Origin: Gammaproteobacteria bacterium
GTDB taxonomy: Bacteria > Pseudomonadota > Gammaproteobacteria > Ga0077536
Direction of reading: 5' to 3'
DNA length: 32,781 nucleotides
Assembly: GCA_020849475.1 (NCBI GenBank)
Contig: JADLGE010000060.1
Location: forward strand, 1-32,781
The notes under the pieces are model-generated. The model was not told the DNA's origin. It ran no database searches and was given only the letters and a program-made list of their open reading frames with translations. Within the stretch, counting starts at the first letter, position 1. Each line of letters opens with the position of its first letter. Shown in pieces: positions 22,901 to 26,347 of the stretch. The position numbers were made by a program, and so were the translations under genes.

Positions 22901-23979
22901 TCGCCGCCGGCGGCGGTACGGACGTCCTGCTCTTGAGCAGCGATGCAGCGGCGGTCGATGCCGACTTTGCGCAGATGACGAGCGTCGAAGTTTTCAGGTT
23001 CGGCGTCGACGCAGGCGACGATGCGCAGAGCGTCGTTTTGGCGGCCAACGCCATGGCGGCCGGCTTCGCCACCGTCGACCTCAGCCAGGCGGGCGCGAGC
23101 GATGCCGTGACCGTCGATGCCAGTGCCTACACGCTGGACCTCACGGTCATCCTGCATGCGGGCGTCGACAACGTGACGCTCGGCAGCGGTAACGACACCC
23201 TGATCGGCGGCGTCAGCGCCGGTGACGTCATCAACCTTGGTGCGGGCAACGATTCGTTCGCCATCACCACCTTGGCGGCGGTCACCATCGACGGCGGTAT
23301 CGATCTCGATACGTTGGTCATCGGTGCGGGCGCGGGCTCACGGCAGCTTGATTTCTCCAACGGAGTCGACCAGTTGAGCGGTGCGGGCACCTATCTCAAC
23401 TTCGAGAACCTGGCGGCGGAGAATGCCAATGGCACCTTGTCGGTGCTGGCGGGCCATGCCACCACCAGCATCGTCACCGGCAGCAGGATTGACCAGGTCG
23501 ACGCCGGTCTCGCGGACCAGGGAGTCAGCATCAGCACCGGCGCGTCGGGTGACGGCATCATCGGCAGCGCCTACAACGACAGCATCGACGGCGGCGCGGG
23601 TGATGACTTCATCGCCGGCGGCGACGGCAATGATGCGCTGACAGGCGGCGCCGGCAGTGACACCTTCGTGTTCGACACCGCGCTCAACGCCGGCAGCAAT
23701 GTTGATACCGTCAGTGATTTCGTCAGCGGCAGCGATCTGTTCCAGCTCAACCTCGACATCTTCAGCGCACTGCAGGCGACCGATGGCGTGTTGAACGCCA
23801 ACAACTTCCTGTCGGGCGCCGGCGCGGTCGCCGCCACCGCCACCCAGCACATCATCCTCGACACCACCTCTGGTTCGCTCTACTACGACGCCGACGGCGC
23901 CGGTGGTGTGACGCAAATCGAGTTCGCCCGCCTGGGCGGTGCGCACACGGCAGTGGCGACGGATTTCGTGATCGGATAA
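7957..23979 (+). CDS. Giant RTX-like repeat protein, probable type I secretion substrate
   Basis: A 5340-residue acidic protein rich in Gly, Asp, Asn, Thr and Ala. The ATG at 7957 is chosen because GGGAGA lies 8 bases upstream and the downstream sequence begins the protein-like region; the frame itself is open from 7753. Order of parts: residues 1-110 resemble a single cadherin/VCBS-like module seen in giant adhesins (TLTNLTTAETY, LANLAFIPATGFFGTF); about 180-917, irregular RTX-like blocks marked by FENLDA; 918-2250, twelve 110/112-residue repeats; 2260-2850, more irregular blocks; 2854-5078, 145-residue repeats; 5200-5240, canonical nonapeptides (GGAGDDFIAGGDGNDALTGG); and a C-terminus, YYDADGAGG to the final DFVIG, typical of type I secreted RTX proteins. 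There is no signal peptide and only one cysteine that I found (3581). Known RTX repeats bind Ca and fold outside the cell. A surface-layer, matrix or adhesin role is inference; no catalytic domain is recognised. No secretion genes are adjacent. Confidence 0.9.
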   Translation: MATPTLTNLTTAETYRTTLADLTDMVVSGTGPISILLGISATAGTLDYLPGSTGNLALSDLGFGQYLLSGDAADLSTSLANLAFIPATGFFGTFEMQVNAGNAEGVAAGVKTVSFDLADGDAIELGDGSDDIFLFKTLVGTATVEAGTGQDTLLVQGSDALSVDFSQADQQVVSGSPNVEYSGFENLDAAQASGVMTVIAGAAGGSIRSGSGNDEVTLGAGADSVDTGTGNDVVSGALSSGDSIALGDGDDRATFSDANASVDGGAGLDTLLVTGSAAVRVDFNEAGNNAPDASTQFSNFENLDAATASGALDVTLAAASTSIRTGSGADTITFRDVVASVNAGTGSDILRLDPAFLSAPAASTAMTINLGAPANTHQITAGAPLNAAWQNFEHLDAGSWDKNLTVTANAAGSLIATGSGLDSVTLGAGADHVHTGTGNDRLIGAIGVGDDIDLDGGNDTATFASTASGVARGGADVDTLLYSGGAVTINLATNSHFTGFENLSAATATGAVSFTGVAGTTSVATGGGNDVINVAAATGAVSINAGAGNNTITAGAGSDTITLSTGVDNIRAGGGNDSIVGNLSVGDRVLLEGGNDTITLPTSAIAVTVDGGAGSDTLVVRGSAAQTFKLAASDDNGTLAGTYTNFENINGSAATGALTVTGVAGTTRVSTGRANDIINVASAAQGVTINAGNGTNTVTGSAFGDTITLGTGKDIINAGNGADTVIGNLTTGDQVLLQGSNDTFAYRALTATGTVVDGGTGVDTLTYAGSTAKTFNFASAADNVAAETGLYKAFENLDASGASGAVTVTGAATTNRISGGGGADVITATTASGGVRVDAGAGNDRVTTGSGADTIVYGSGVDNVDAGAGIDTLEVGAGDGDLTINFAVAAGADQVDSASLYKNLENLDGTNADGVLNVTLGAATRAVTTGSGDDTVHTGALATVTAAIAMGAGDDSVVVDTTNTNLGGATVSGVEHLVLANNVDATLSLAQNALIDSAAGTNTVTLASAGAAQGAALVESYRLANGVNDFTLGAAAQNVTGGTGNDTVHSAALTSLTGTLALGGGSDTLTIDSTATDISALTLTGVESITLGNDVSASMTIAENALVTAAAGNNTITLVDAGVASGAPTVENYQLANGANTFTLGAAAQNVTGGSGDDTLKSGSLSSITGTLDGVSGDDVLLIENDASLSATLTNIDAVHLASGVDLTTNIATANLIDSAVGVNSVTLTNAGTITGKSDVESYRLADGGNDFTLGAAAQNVTGGSGDDVFNSDNLTSLSGALVGGGGNDVLNIQSSMQLSATLTDIDTIVISSNIDLTTIIADNALIGSAAGSNFITLLDAGTVTGAAEVEAYRLADGGNTFTLGNAGQSVVGGSGNEVVHSGAFTTLTGTYTLDGGDDTVVLDTNLTNLAGATLTAVEHVALATDVDATVTLAQNALIDTALGDNTVTLSAAGTASGAAAIESYVLADGANDFTLGAAAQTVQGGSGDDVVHTGALTSLTGSLALGSGNDTLVVDATATNIAGLSLTSVEAIALASNVNATMTIAENAVLGTAAGANTVTLSDAGAASGTAEVENYQLANGSNTFTLGAAAQNVTGGSGDDTLNSGALTTISGALNGGSGADVVNVDSSATLSANLTNIDAVNLGNNVDISTTLANNALLANAAGVNTVTLNEAGAASGAAAVENYVLADGANSFTLGAAAQNVTGGTGDDVVHSGALTTVSGTLALAGGNDKLVIDTTGTDISAATLGAVEAVELANNVSITSSITNNALIDSALGSNTVTLSAAGTASGAAEVENYVLADGSNTFTLGASAQNVTGGTGDDSIKSGALTTISGTLDGVSGNDTLTMEQSATLSASLNNIDAVNLANDVNLTTSIANNALIVSALGANTVTLSNAGAANGAAEVENYVLANGANTFTVGASGQSVTGGSGDDSLKTGALATVSGALDGVSGNDTLTVDQNATVSATLSNIDAVLLANNVSITTSLANNTLITSALGSNTVTLSAAGTASGAAEVENYVLANGSNTFTVGAAAQNVTGGTGDDNLKTGALTTISGTLDGVSGNDSVSVEQSATLSAILNNIDAVNLDNDVNLTTSITNNALIAGAAGTNTVTLSNAGTASGAAAVENYQLANGANSFTLGAAAQNVSGDAGDDVVHSGAFTTVSGTLALGGGNDALVIDTTATDISTATLTSVEALQLANNVDASMRIAQHALLGSAAGANSVTLTDAGTVTGAAEIEGYQLADGGNTFTLGANGQDVSGGSGIDIINAIDTQLSGAVLDGAGARDTLVVTSSAVGVSAIGGTVNNIEVIDLTGVANGATFTATATVEEVHGGAGADTLSVAAVTTGATVTAGAGADLVTGGNGNDIIDVGVDADADTVNAGGGSDTVTNFGAGDTINYEGGADTTTYAAVNATVDGGSAVDTITVTATSGAMSFDFSQVGAQQITVGGTGLYRNFENLAAGAVGVDDALTVVMASTTTAVTTGSGDDTITFRSQNVTVDAGAGADTLIMGGSGVIVIDLSAAGDQVGGLGSYTNFENLDGSGSSATLVVIAGGNTAFIKTGSGNDSISGGVSIDGGAGGNNITADARTTTVVAGAGNDNLDATAAAQALNINLGDGANAVLGSAFDDVITLGAGIDTIDAGAGSDTIIGVVSAGDTVGLGDDADSFTYQALTGAASIVDGGSDSDTLVVGAGGSALTIDFSSTNDQIAAETGSYRNFENLAAGSATVDLTVTTGNSGGLIVTGSGDDDVTVSAANDDVSTGAGDDIINVTAATLNSAIDAGGNTGVGDTLNVLGGGTLGMSVTAVGIENVSLAVATNFTANALSGLRITGSAGDDTITVGAGDQVIGGAGGDDVIKVSDALLSGSLSVDGGAANSSDTLQVTSDATVIDNDFAQVTSIELLQLTADAADDAQSIILGSLAEAGGLVAIDTTGAGADDQVTIDASAFTAALNINTGGAADHIVLGAGGSVVNAGGGDNTLTIGAANDGIENDDITTGSGDDYVLTTDAQLTANLGISAGGGTDTLEVSSDASVVDADLAGLGNVERLLLGANAGDDAQSVTLAGNAAAAGINTVAVVDSALADAITLDASGFNNALTVNTGAGNDLITLGSGGSVVDAQGGDNVITVGAANDGSHDDHITTLGGDDHIIVSDAQLSQFLSVAAGAGIDIVEVNSDALVLDADLAGLVAVEKLQLSADAVDNAQSVTLGAAAHSAGITTVDGTAAGADDALTIDSTAFSGALTVNTGAGNDIINLGAGGSTVDSGDGDDFVKVGAANDGTVDDHIATGVGSDAIEVDNSLFTEHLVVDGGSGVDTLRVNGDVSVVDADFTQLSSVEALTLIADAAGNLNQLTLGSAAAASGLQSFDSSSSGNNDVLQLDARNFANALSITSGAAGDIIQLGSGGSVVDAGNGDNSVTVGAVNDGVHDDNITSGAGDDVIHSTDAQFTSHLTVSAGAGLDTLEVSTDASVIDADFSGLTSVESLKLAADAADNAQSVVLAAQAATAGLLAVDATGVGASDAVSIDASAFANALTVDTADGNDVITLGVGGSVVDAGNGDNLITLGADNDGVHDDAITTGSGCDHVLGSAAQLNSHLVLDAGGGVDTLEVTSDAAIVDTDFGGVDALEILKLSADAVDNDQSVSLATAASAAGLTTVDATAIGADDTLTINASGFSAALTITAAASQDVVFLGAGGGTVNSGDGNDDVSSGAVNDGSIDDHIDLGTGNDILRIDSDNFTSHFVLDGGEDFDILRLNGEVLVVDADFTQVSRLEKISLIADASGNLHQLTLGSAAAAAGVESIDATAVGNDDVIVVDAHAFANALSVDTVAADDVITLGVGGSVVNAGDGDNTVTVGAANDVSHHDEITTGIGADVIKTSDARLTNELVVNAGAGSDTLEVTDDAAVLDAALTQIASVEVLKLSGNALDNAQSVTLAAHAAATGITAVNATAIGADDALTLDASGFANALTIATAAGDDLITLGSGGSVVNAGRGANTIFVGADNDGVHDDHITTGVDADVVNLSDAQLSANFTFSAGGGIDELHITSDASLVDADLAGLASVEILTLTVDAGDDAQSVVLGANAEAAGITTVDGIGLISTDVLTIDASAFSHTLTITTSLGDDVVILGSGGSLVTTLDGADTVTVGAANDGTHNDDIGTGNGDDLIKTSDAQLSANLSVLAGAGSDTLEVTSDASVADADFANLRSVERLTLSADAGDDAQNLTLGSLAHTMGLAEVDTSAAGADDDISIDASAFSGSLTIATGAGNDTITLGSAGSTVTSGLGDDTVSAGASADDIATGAGDDTINVTASTIAAAIDGGSNTGSGDTLRVTGGGGVLMGNSVINVENVTLVSATDFIANGISGLAITGSAGNDIVHVGAGDQVIAGAGGDDIIDVEDSELTAALFVDGGAHSSGDILLVSTDASVADVDLANVTTMEVLKLGGDAGDHGQSVTFGSNAAAAGFTHIDTSLVGIGETVDIDSTAFANALTVDGGAAREVVVLGAGGSVVNAGAGADQVTVGADNDGVHDDVINLGESGDVVLVTDAQLSAHLTVVGGGGGDRLIISDDAAIVDADLAGISELEILKLSADAVDNAQSVTLASNAASAGITTLDAADVGADDNVSINAAGFANALDVTTSSGDDVIVLGSGGSVVHAGDGANTVSVGALSDNITTGSGDDVIQVDNTVLGSALSIAAGGGTDTLEVTSDADVDFADVDNMSSIEVLKLSGNAADNAQLVFLGAAADAMGLNTIDTTAVDGSDTVALRLASMSNALTIDTGAGSDDIVLGSGGSVVDSGNGNDAITVGAANDGVHDDHITSGDGNDLVMVLDAQLSSHLQIDAGNGVDALVLESDATVVDADFTLLTNLEQVVFDVDALDNAQSITVAALAAAAGVDRIDAHFAGGDDVISIDASGFVNALTIVTNDAADVIVLGSGGSVVDAKQGDNDITLGAANDGVHNDSITTGNGADVFHVSDAQLTGNLAIAAGGGTDVLLLSSDAAAVDADFAQMTSVEVFRFGVDAGDDAQSVVLAANAMAAGFATVDLSQAGASDAVTVDASAYTLDLTVILHAGVDNVTLGSGNDTLIGGVSAGDVINLGAGNDSFAITTLAAVTIDGGIDLDTLVIGAGAGSRQLDFSNGVDQLSGAGTYLNFENLAAENANGTLSVLAGHATTSIVTGSRIDQVDAGLADQGVSISTGASGDGIIGSAYNDSIDGGAGDDFIAGGDGNDALTGGAGSDTFVFDTALNAGSNVDTVSDFVSGSDLFQLNLDIFSALQATDGVLNANNFLSGAGAVAATATQHIILDTTSGSLYYDADGAGGVTQIEFARLGGAHTAVATDFVIG
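8503..10707 (+). repeat. Irregular RTX-like FENL blocks, first set
   Basis: Seven blocks within the giant gene, each opening with a FENL(D/S/N)-type motif. The Phe (or equivalent) codons fall at 8506, 8854, 9130, 9454, 9892, 10336 and 10666. Spacing varies from 92 to 148 residues. Each block carries degenerate RTX pieces such as GSGNDEVTLGAGAD and a GDxxxLxGGNDTxT segment. The spacing is irregular, unlike the two arrays downstream. Confidence 0.7.
10708..14703 (+). repeat. Array of 12 tandem 330/336-bp units
   Basis: Using the Phe codon (or equivalent) of the F-T-L-G-A-A-A-Q-N-V motif as the landmark, copies start at 10708, 11044, 11380, 11710, 12040, 12376, 12712, 13042, 13378, 13708, 14038, 14368 and 14704. 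The gaps are exactly 330 or 336 bases. The 112-residue form (A) carries LALGGGNDTLVIDTTATDI; the 110-residue form (B) carries LDGVSGNDTLTxxQSATLS. The order along the gene is A A B B A A B A B B B A. Confidence 0.92.
14704..16200 (+). repeat. Irregular RTX-like blocks, second set
   Basis: The section between the two regular arrays returns to FENL blocks: FENLAAGA near 15325, FENLDGSG near 15567 and FENLAAGS near 16111. RTX-like pieces such as GGNGNDIIDVG and GSGNDSISGG lie between them. It resembles 8503-10707 and has no fixed period. Confidence 0.65.
16240..16861 (+). repeat. Duplicated long module, copy 1
   Basis: From the Thr codon of a TGAGDDIINVTAAT motif to the Gly codon of GGSVVN is exactly 621 bases. 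Between them come an IDAGGNTGVGDTL segment, IENVSLAVATNF, a SGLRITGSAGDDTI segment and GAGDQVIGGAGGDDVI, then a normal 145-residue-unit segment. The same series with the same length recurs at 20845-21466. Confidence 0.8.
16516..23190 (+). repeat. Array of about 15 tandem 435-bp (145-residue) units
   Basis: With the first Gly codon of G-S-V-V-(D/N) as landmark, copies occur at 16861, 17296, 17731, 18166, 18601, 19036, 19471, 19906, 20341, 20776, 21466, 21901, 22321 and 22756, with a degenerate last one at 23191. All gaps are 435 bases except 690 (20776-21466, one extra module) and 420 (21901-22321, five codons missing). Each unit reads roughly DAQLS-xxLxVxAGxGxDTLEV - SVExLKLSADAxDNAQSV - DASxFANALTV - GGSVVDAGxGDN - ANDGVHDDHI. 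Confidence 0.93.
20845..21466 (+). repeat. Duplicated long module, copy 2
   Basis: This matches the module at 16240-16861 motif for motif: TGAGDDTINVTAST, IDGGSNTGSGDTL, VENVTLVSATDF, SGLAITGSAGNDIV, GAGDQVIAGAGGDDII. It also has the identical 621-base length to the next GGSVVN landmark. It accounts for the one over-long gap in the 435-bp array. Confidence 0.8.
23563..23670 (+). repeat. Canonical RTX calcium-binding nonapeptides
   Basis: At about residues 5203-5239 of the giant protein, three near-perfect GGxGxDxUx nonapeptides follow one another. This is the cleanest RTX run in the protein and lies immediately before its C-terminal secretion region, as in serralysin-type and adhesin-type RTX proteins, where such repeats form a Ca-dependent beta-roll. 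Confidence 0.85.
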
Positions 23980-23990
23980 TCAGGTGCGGA

Positions 23991-24019
23991 AACGACCAGG
24001 GCGTGTCGCCCTGGTCGTT
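23991..24019 (+). terminator. Probable terminator hairpin of the giant gene
   Basis: A perfect 13-bp stem (AACGACCAGGGCG with CGCCCTGGTCGTT) and a 3-base loop begin 11 bases after the stop codon. No T-run of good quality follows (GTTACTCT), so intrinsic termination may be weak. It may instead protect the 3' end of a very long mRNA. Confidence 0.6.
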
Positions 24020-24074
24020 ACTCTGCGGGTGCGGGCATCGCGGGATTGCGGCTTGTGCTGCTGCGCAGGTCTTC

Positions 24075-24098
24075 AATGTCAGACTGAAGTCTGACATT
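24075..24098. repeat. Perfect 11-bp inverted repeat, 2-base spacer
   Basis: AATGTCAGACT and its exact complement AGTCTGACATT are separated by GA, in the convergent gap between the giant gene and the response-regulator gene. It lacks a T-run in either direction. It could be an mRNA 3'-end hairpin or a protein-binding dyad. Confidence 0.5.
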
Positions 24099-24138
24099 CC
24101 GCCCACCGGCACAGCACAAATATGCGAATCAATGGGCG

Positions 24139-24152
24139 CCGACAGCTGTCGG
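24139..24152. repeat. 14-bp perfect palindrome after the response-regulator gene
   Basis: CCGACAGCTGTCGG extends to a 20-base dyad at 24136-24155 with one G-T pair. It begins about 12 bases beyond the response-regulator stop at 24164 when read on the minus strand. No T-run follows. It may be the 3'-end hairpin of the signalling operon. Confidence 0.45.
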
Positions 24153-24163
24153 TGCAAGAGACC

Positions 24164-26347
24164 TCAGCGCACCCGCGCCAGGGCGGGTCTGCGGTCTGCG
24201 TCGTCTTGCATGGAGGGGATGTCGTCGAATTGCCAGGTCCTGGAGTGGAACGCCGCGATGTCAGCGGCGGCGACGGGCCGGCTGAAGTAGTAGCCCTGCA
24301 GAAAATCACAGCCCAGGGATTTCAGCATCCGTGCCTGCTCGGCGTTCTCCACGCCCTCGGCGGTGACGCGCATGCCGAGGCTGTGAGCCATGGCCAGCAC
24401 GGCGCGGATGATGGCCTCGTTTTCGCCGCCACCCAACAGGCCGTTGACGAAGCACTTGTCGATTTTGATGTTGGAGATGGGCATGCGTGTGAGATAGGCG
24501 AGCGACGAGTAGCCGGTGCCGAAATCGTCGAGCGCAATGCGCATGCCGTTATCGCGCAGCAGCTGCAGGGCCACACGCGTGCTCGCGGAGTTCTCCATCA
24601 GTGCGCCCTCGGTCACTTCCAGTTCCAGCGCCTGCGGGTCGAGGCCGGTTTTGGCGAGTGTGGCAAGCACGGTGCTGGTCACGTCGGGACTGCGGAACTG
24701 CAGGGGTGAGAGGTTGACCGCCACCCGCAGGGGCTGACCGGCCGTGGCCCACGCGGCGGCCTGCATGCACGCGCTGTGCAAGGCCCACTGGCCGATCTGA
24801 TCGATGAGGCCGCGCTCTTCCGCGAGCGGTATGAACTCCATGGGAGAAATCAGTCCGCGTTGCGGATGTTGCCAACGAATCAGCGCTTCGACCGCGCACA
24901 TCGTGCCGCTCGCCGCGTCTATCTGCGGCTGGTAGGTCAGGAAGAATTCGTTGTGGGCGATGGCGGCGCGCAGGCCGGCTTCAAGTTCCATACGCGCCAG
25001 CACGTCGGTGGTCAGCGTCGCGTTGTAAATCTGTGCGTTGTCGCGGCCCGAGGCCTTGGCCTGGTACATGGCGGTGTCGGCATGCTTGAGCAAGGTCGCG
25101 GCATCGTCGCCGTCGGTGGGGAACAGGGCAACACCGATACTCGCGGTCAGCACCACTTCGCGCCCTTCGATTTCGAACGGACGGCGCATGATTTCGCCGA
25201 TGCGCTGCGCGACCAGCAGCGCGTCCTGCGCGCTGTTCATATCCATCACCAGAGCGGTGAATTCGTCGCCGCCCAGTCGCGCAAGTTCAATATTGCTGAC
25301 GCTGTCAGCGGCGAGCGGTTCGCTGCTCGCCACCGGCCGGCCGAGGTAGTCCGAAGGCCGCAGTCCGACGTGCAGGCGTTGTGCCGCGCGTTTCAGGATT
25401 TGATCGCCCGCTGCATGACCCATGGTGTCGTTGACGTTCTTGAAACCGTCGAGATCCATGAACAGCACCGCCAGCATGCTCTTGCGCCGGCGCGCCCTAT
25501 GCACCTCGCGGTCGACGCGCTCAAGGAAGGAATGACGATTGGGCAGTCCGGTCAGATTATCGAAATAGGCCAGCCGCTCGATGCGGGATTCTGATTCCTT
25601 GCGTTCGGTGATGTTGCGGGAAAGTATGATGAAGCTGCCGGTGTCGGCGCTCTTGCCCGGCTTGTGCGACACCGACATTTCGAACCACAGCGTGCCAGCA
25701 GCCGTTTCCAGCGCGTATTGCTGGCCGCTCGAGAAGCCGCGCGCGGCAGCGTCATGCAGGGCGACGTCCCAGATGCGCGCGACCGCCATGGGCAGGAATT
25801 CGCGGATGGACTTGCCGACCATGGCGGTGCCGAGGTTGGCCATCGGATCGTTGGCCGCGGCGCGGAAATTCAGGCAGCGAGCGTCGCCGTCCAGTTCAAA
25901 CAATTGGTCGGGAATCGCGCCCAGCACCGCTTCATTGCGCGCTTCGGCCGCGCGCAGTTCAACCAGGGTTTCATAGGCGCGCAGCAGATACAGCACGCGG
26001 TGTCCGATCAGACCCCAGTTGATGGGCTTGGCGATGAAGTCGGTGGCGCCGTGCTGGTAGGCGGTCTGCACCGATTCGACATCGTCCATGCCGGTCACCA
26101 TGACGATGGGCAGCAGCGGCCCGGCATCGATGCGCAGCTGGGTGCACACTTCGTAGCCGCTCATGCCCGGCATGTCGACATCGAGCATGACCAGATCGTA
26201 GTTGTGCACACGGAATTCATTGAGCGCGGCGGCGCCGTCGTGCACCACAGTGACCTCGAAGCCGGCCTTGCGCAATGCGGCGCGCATGACCAGGCATGCG
26301 TCGACCTCGTCGTCGACGACGAGTACGTGGTTGCGCTTGACCGTCAT
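24164..26347 (-). CDS. Response regulator with REC-PAS-GGDEF-EAL (c-di-GMP turnover)
   Basis: A 727-residue cytosolic protein. The receiver domain (about 5-122) has D12, D13, phospho-acceptor D56, T85 and K107. A PAS-like region covers about 130-250. The GGDEF domain has an intact GGDEF at 359-363 and so could make c-di-GMP. The EAL domain (about 450-700) has EAL at 487-489, ELEVTE, DDFGTG (607-612), KID and AEGVEN, so it should be an active phosphodiesterase. About 20 extra residues separate RPSD (330-333), the normal product-inhibition I-site, from GGDEF. The ATG at 26347 overlaps the kinase stop by 4 bases and has a strong AAGGAG site, so it is translationally coupled as the last gene of the operon. 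The net direction of c-di-GMP turnover cannot be read from sequence. Confidence 0.95.
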   Translation of the reverse strand: MTVKRNHVLVVDDEVDACLVMRAALRKAGFEVTVVHDGAAALNEFRVHNYDLVMLDVDMPGMSGYEVCTQLRIDAGPLLPIVMVTGMDDVESVQTAYQHGATDFIAKPINWGLIGHRVLYLLRAYETLVELRAAEARNEAVLGAIPDQLFELDGDARCLNFRAAANDPMANLGTAMVGKSIREFLPMAVARIWDVALHDAAARGFSSGQQYALETAAGTLWFEMSVSHKPGKSADTGSFIILSRNITERKESESRIERLAYFDNLTGLPNRHSFLERVDREVHRARRRKSMLAVLFMDLDGFKNVNDTMGHAAGDQILKRAAQRLHVGLRPSDYLGRPVASSEPLAADSVSNIELARLGGDEFTALVMDMNSAQDALLVAQRIGEIMRRPFEIEGREVVLTASIGVALFPTDGDDAATLLKHADTAMYQAKASGRDNAQIYNATLTTDVLARMELEAGLRAAIAHNEFFLTYQPQIDAASGTMCAVEALIRWQHPQRGLISPMEFIPLAEERGLIDQIGQWALHSACMQAAAWATAGQPLRVAVNLSPLQFRSPDVTSTVLATLAKTGLDPQALELEVTEGALMENSASTRVALQLLRDNGMRIALDDFGTGYSSLAYLTRMPISNIKIDKCFVNGLLGGGENEAIIRAVLAMAHSLGMRVTAEGVENAEQARMLKSLGCDFLQGYYFSRPVAAADIAAFHSRTWQFDDIPSMQDDADRRPALARVR

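Noticed and set aside
19276..23157. Very long antisense open frame (1293 codons) opposite the giant gene, and several others of 500-700 codons between 8482 and 19173
   Set aside because: They mirror the GC-rich, repetitive codon pattern (GGC/GCC/GAC) of the plus-strand gene, which rarely yields stop codons in other frames. Their products are Val/Asp/Gly/Ala-rich with no domain, and they stop and start with the repeat arrays.
10708..23190. CRISPR array or satellite DNA
   Set aside because: The periodic DNA is coding throughout, units are hundreds of bases long, and there are no short identical repeats with unique spacers.
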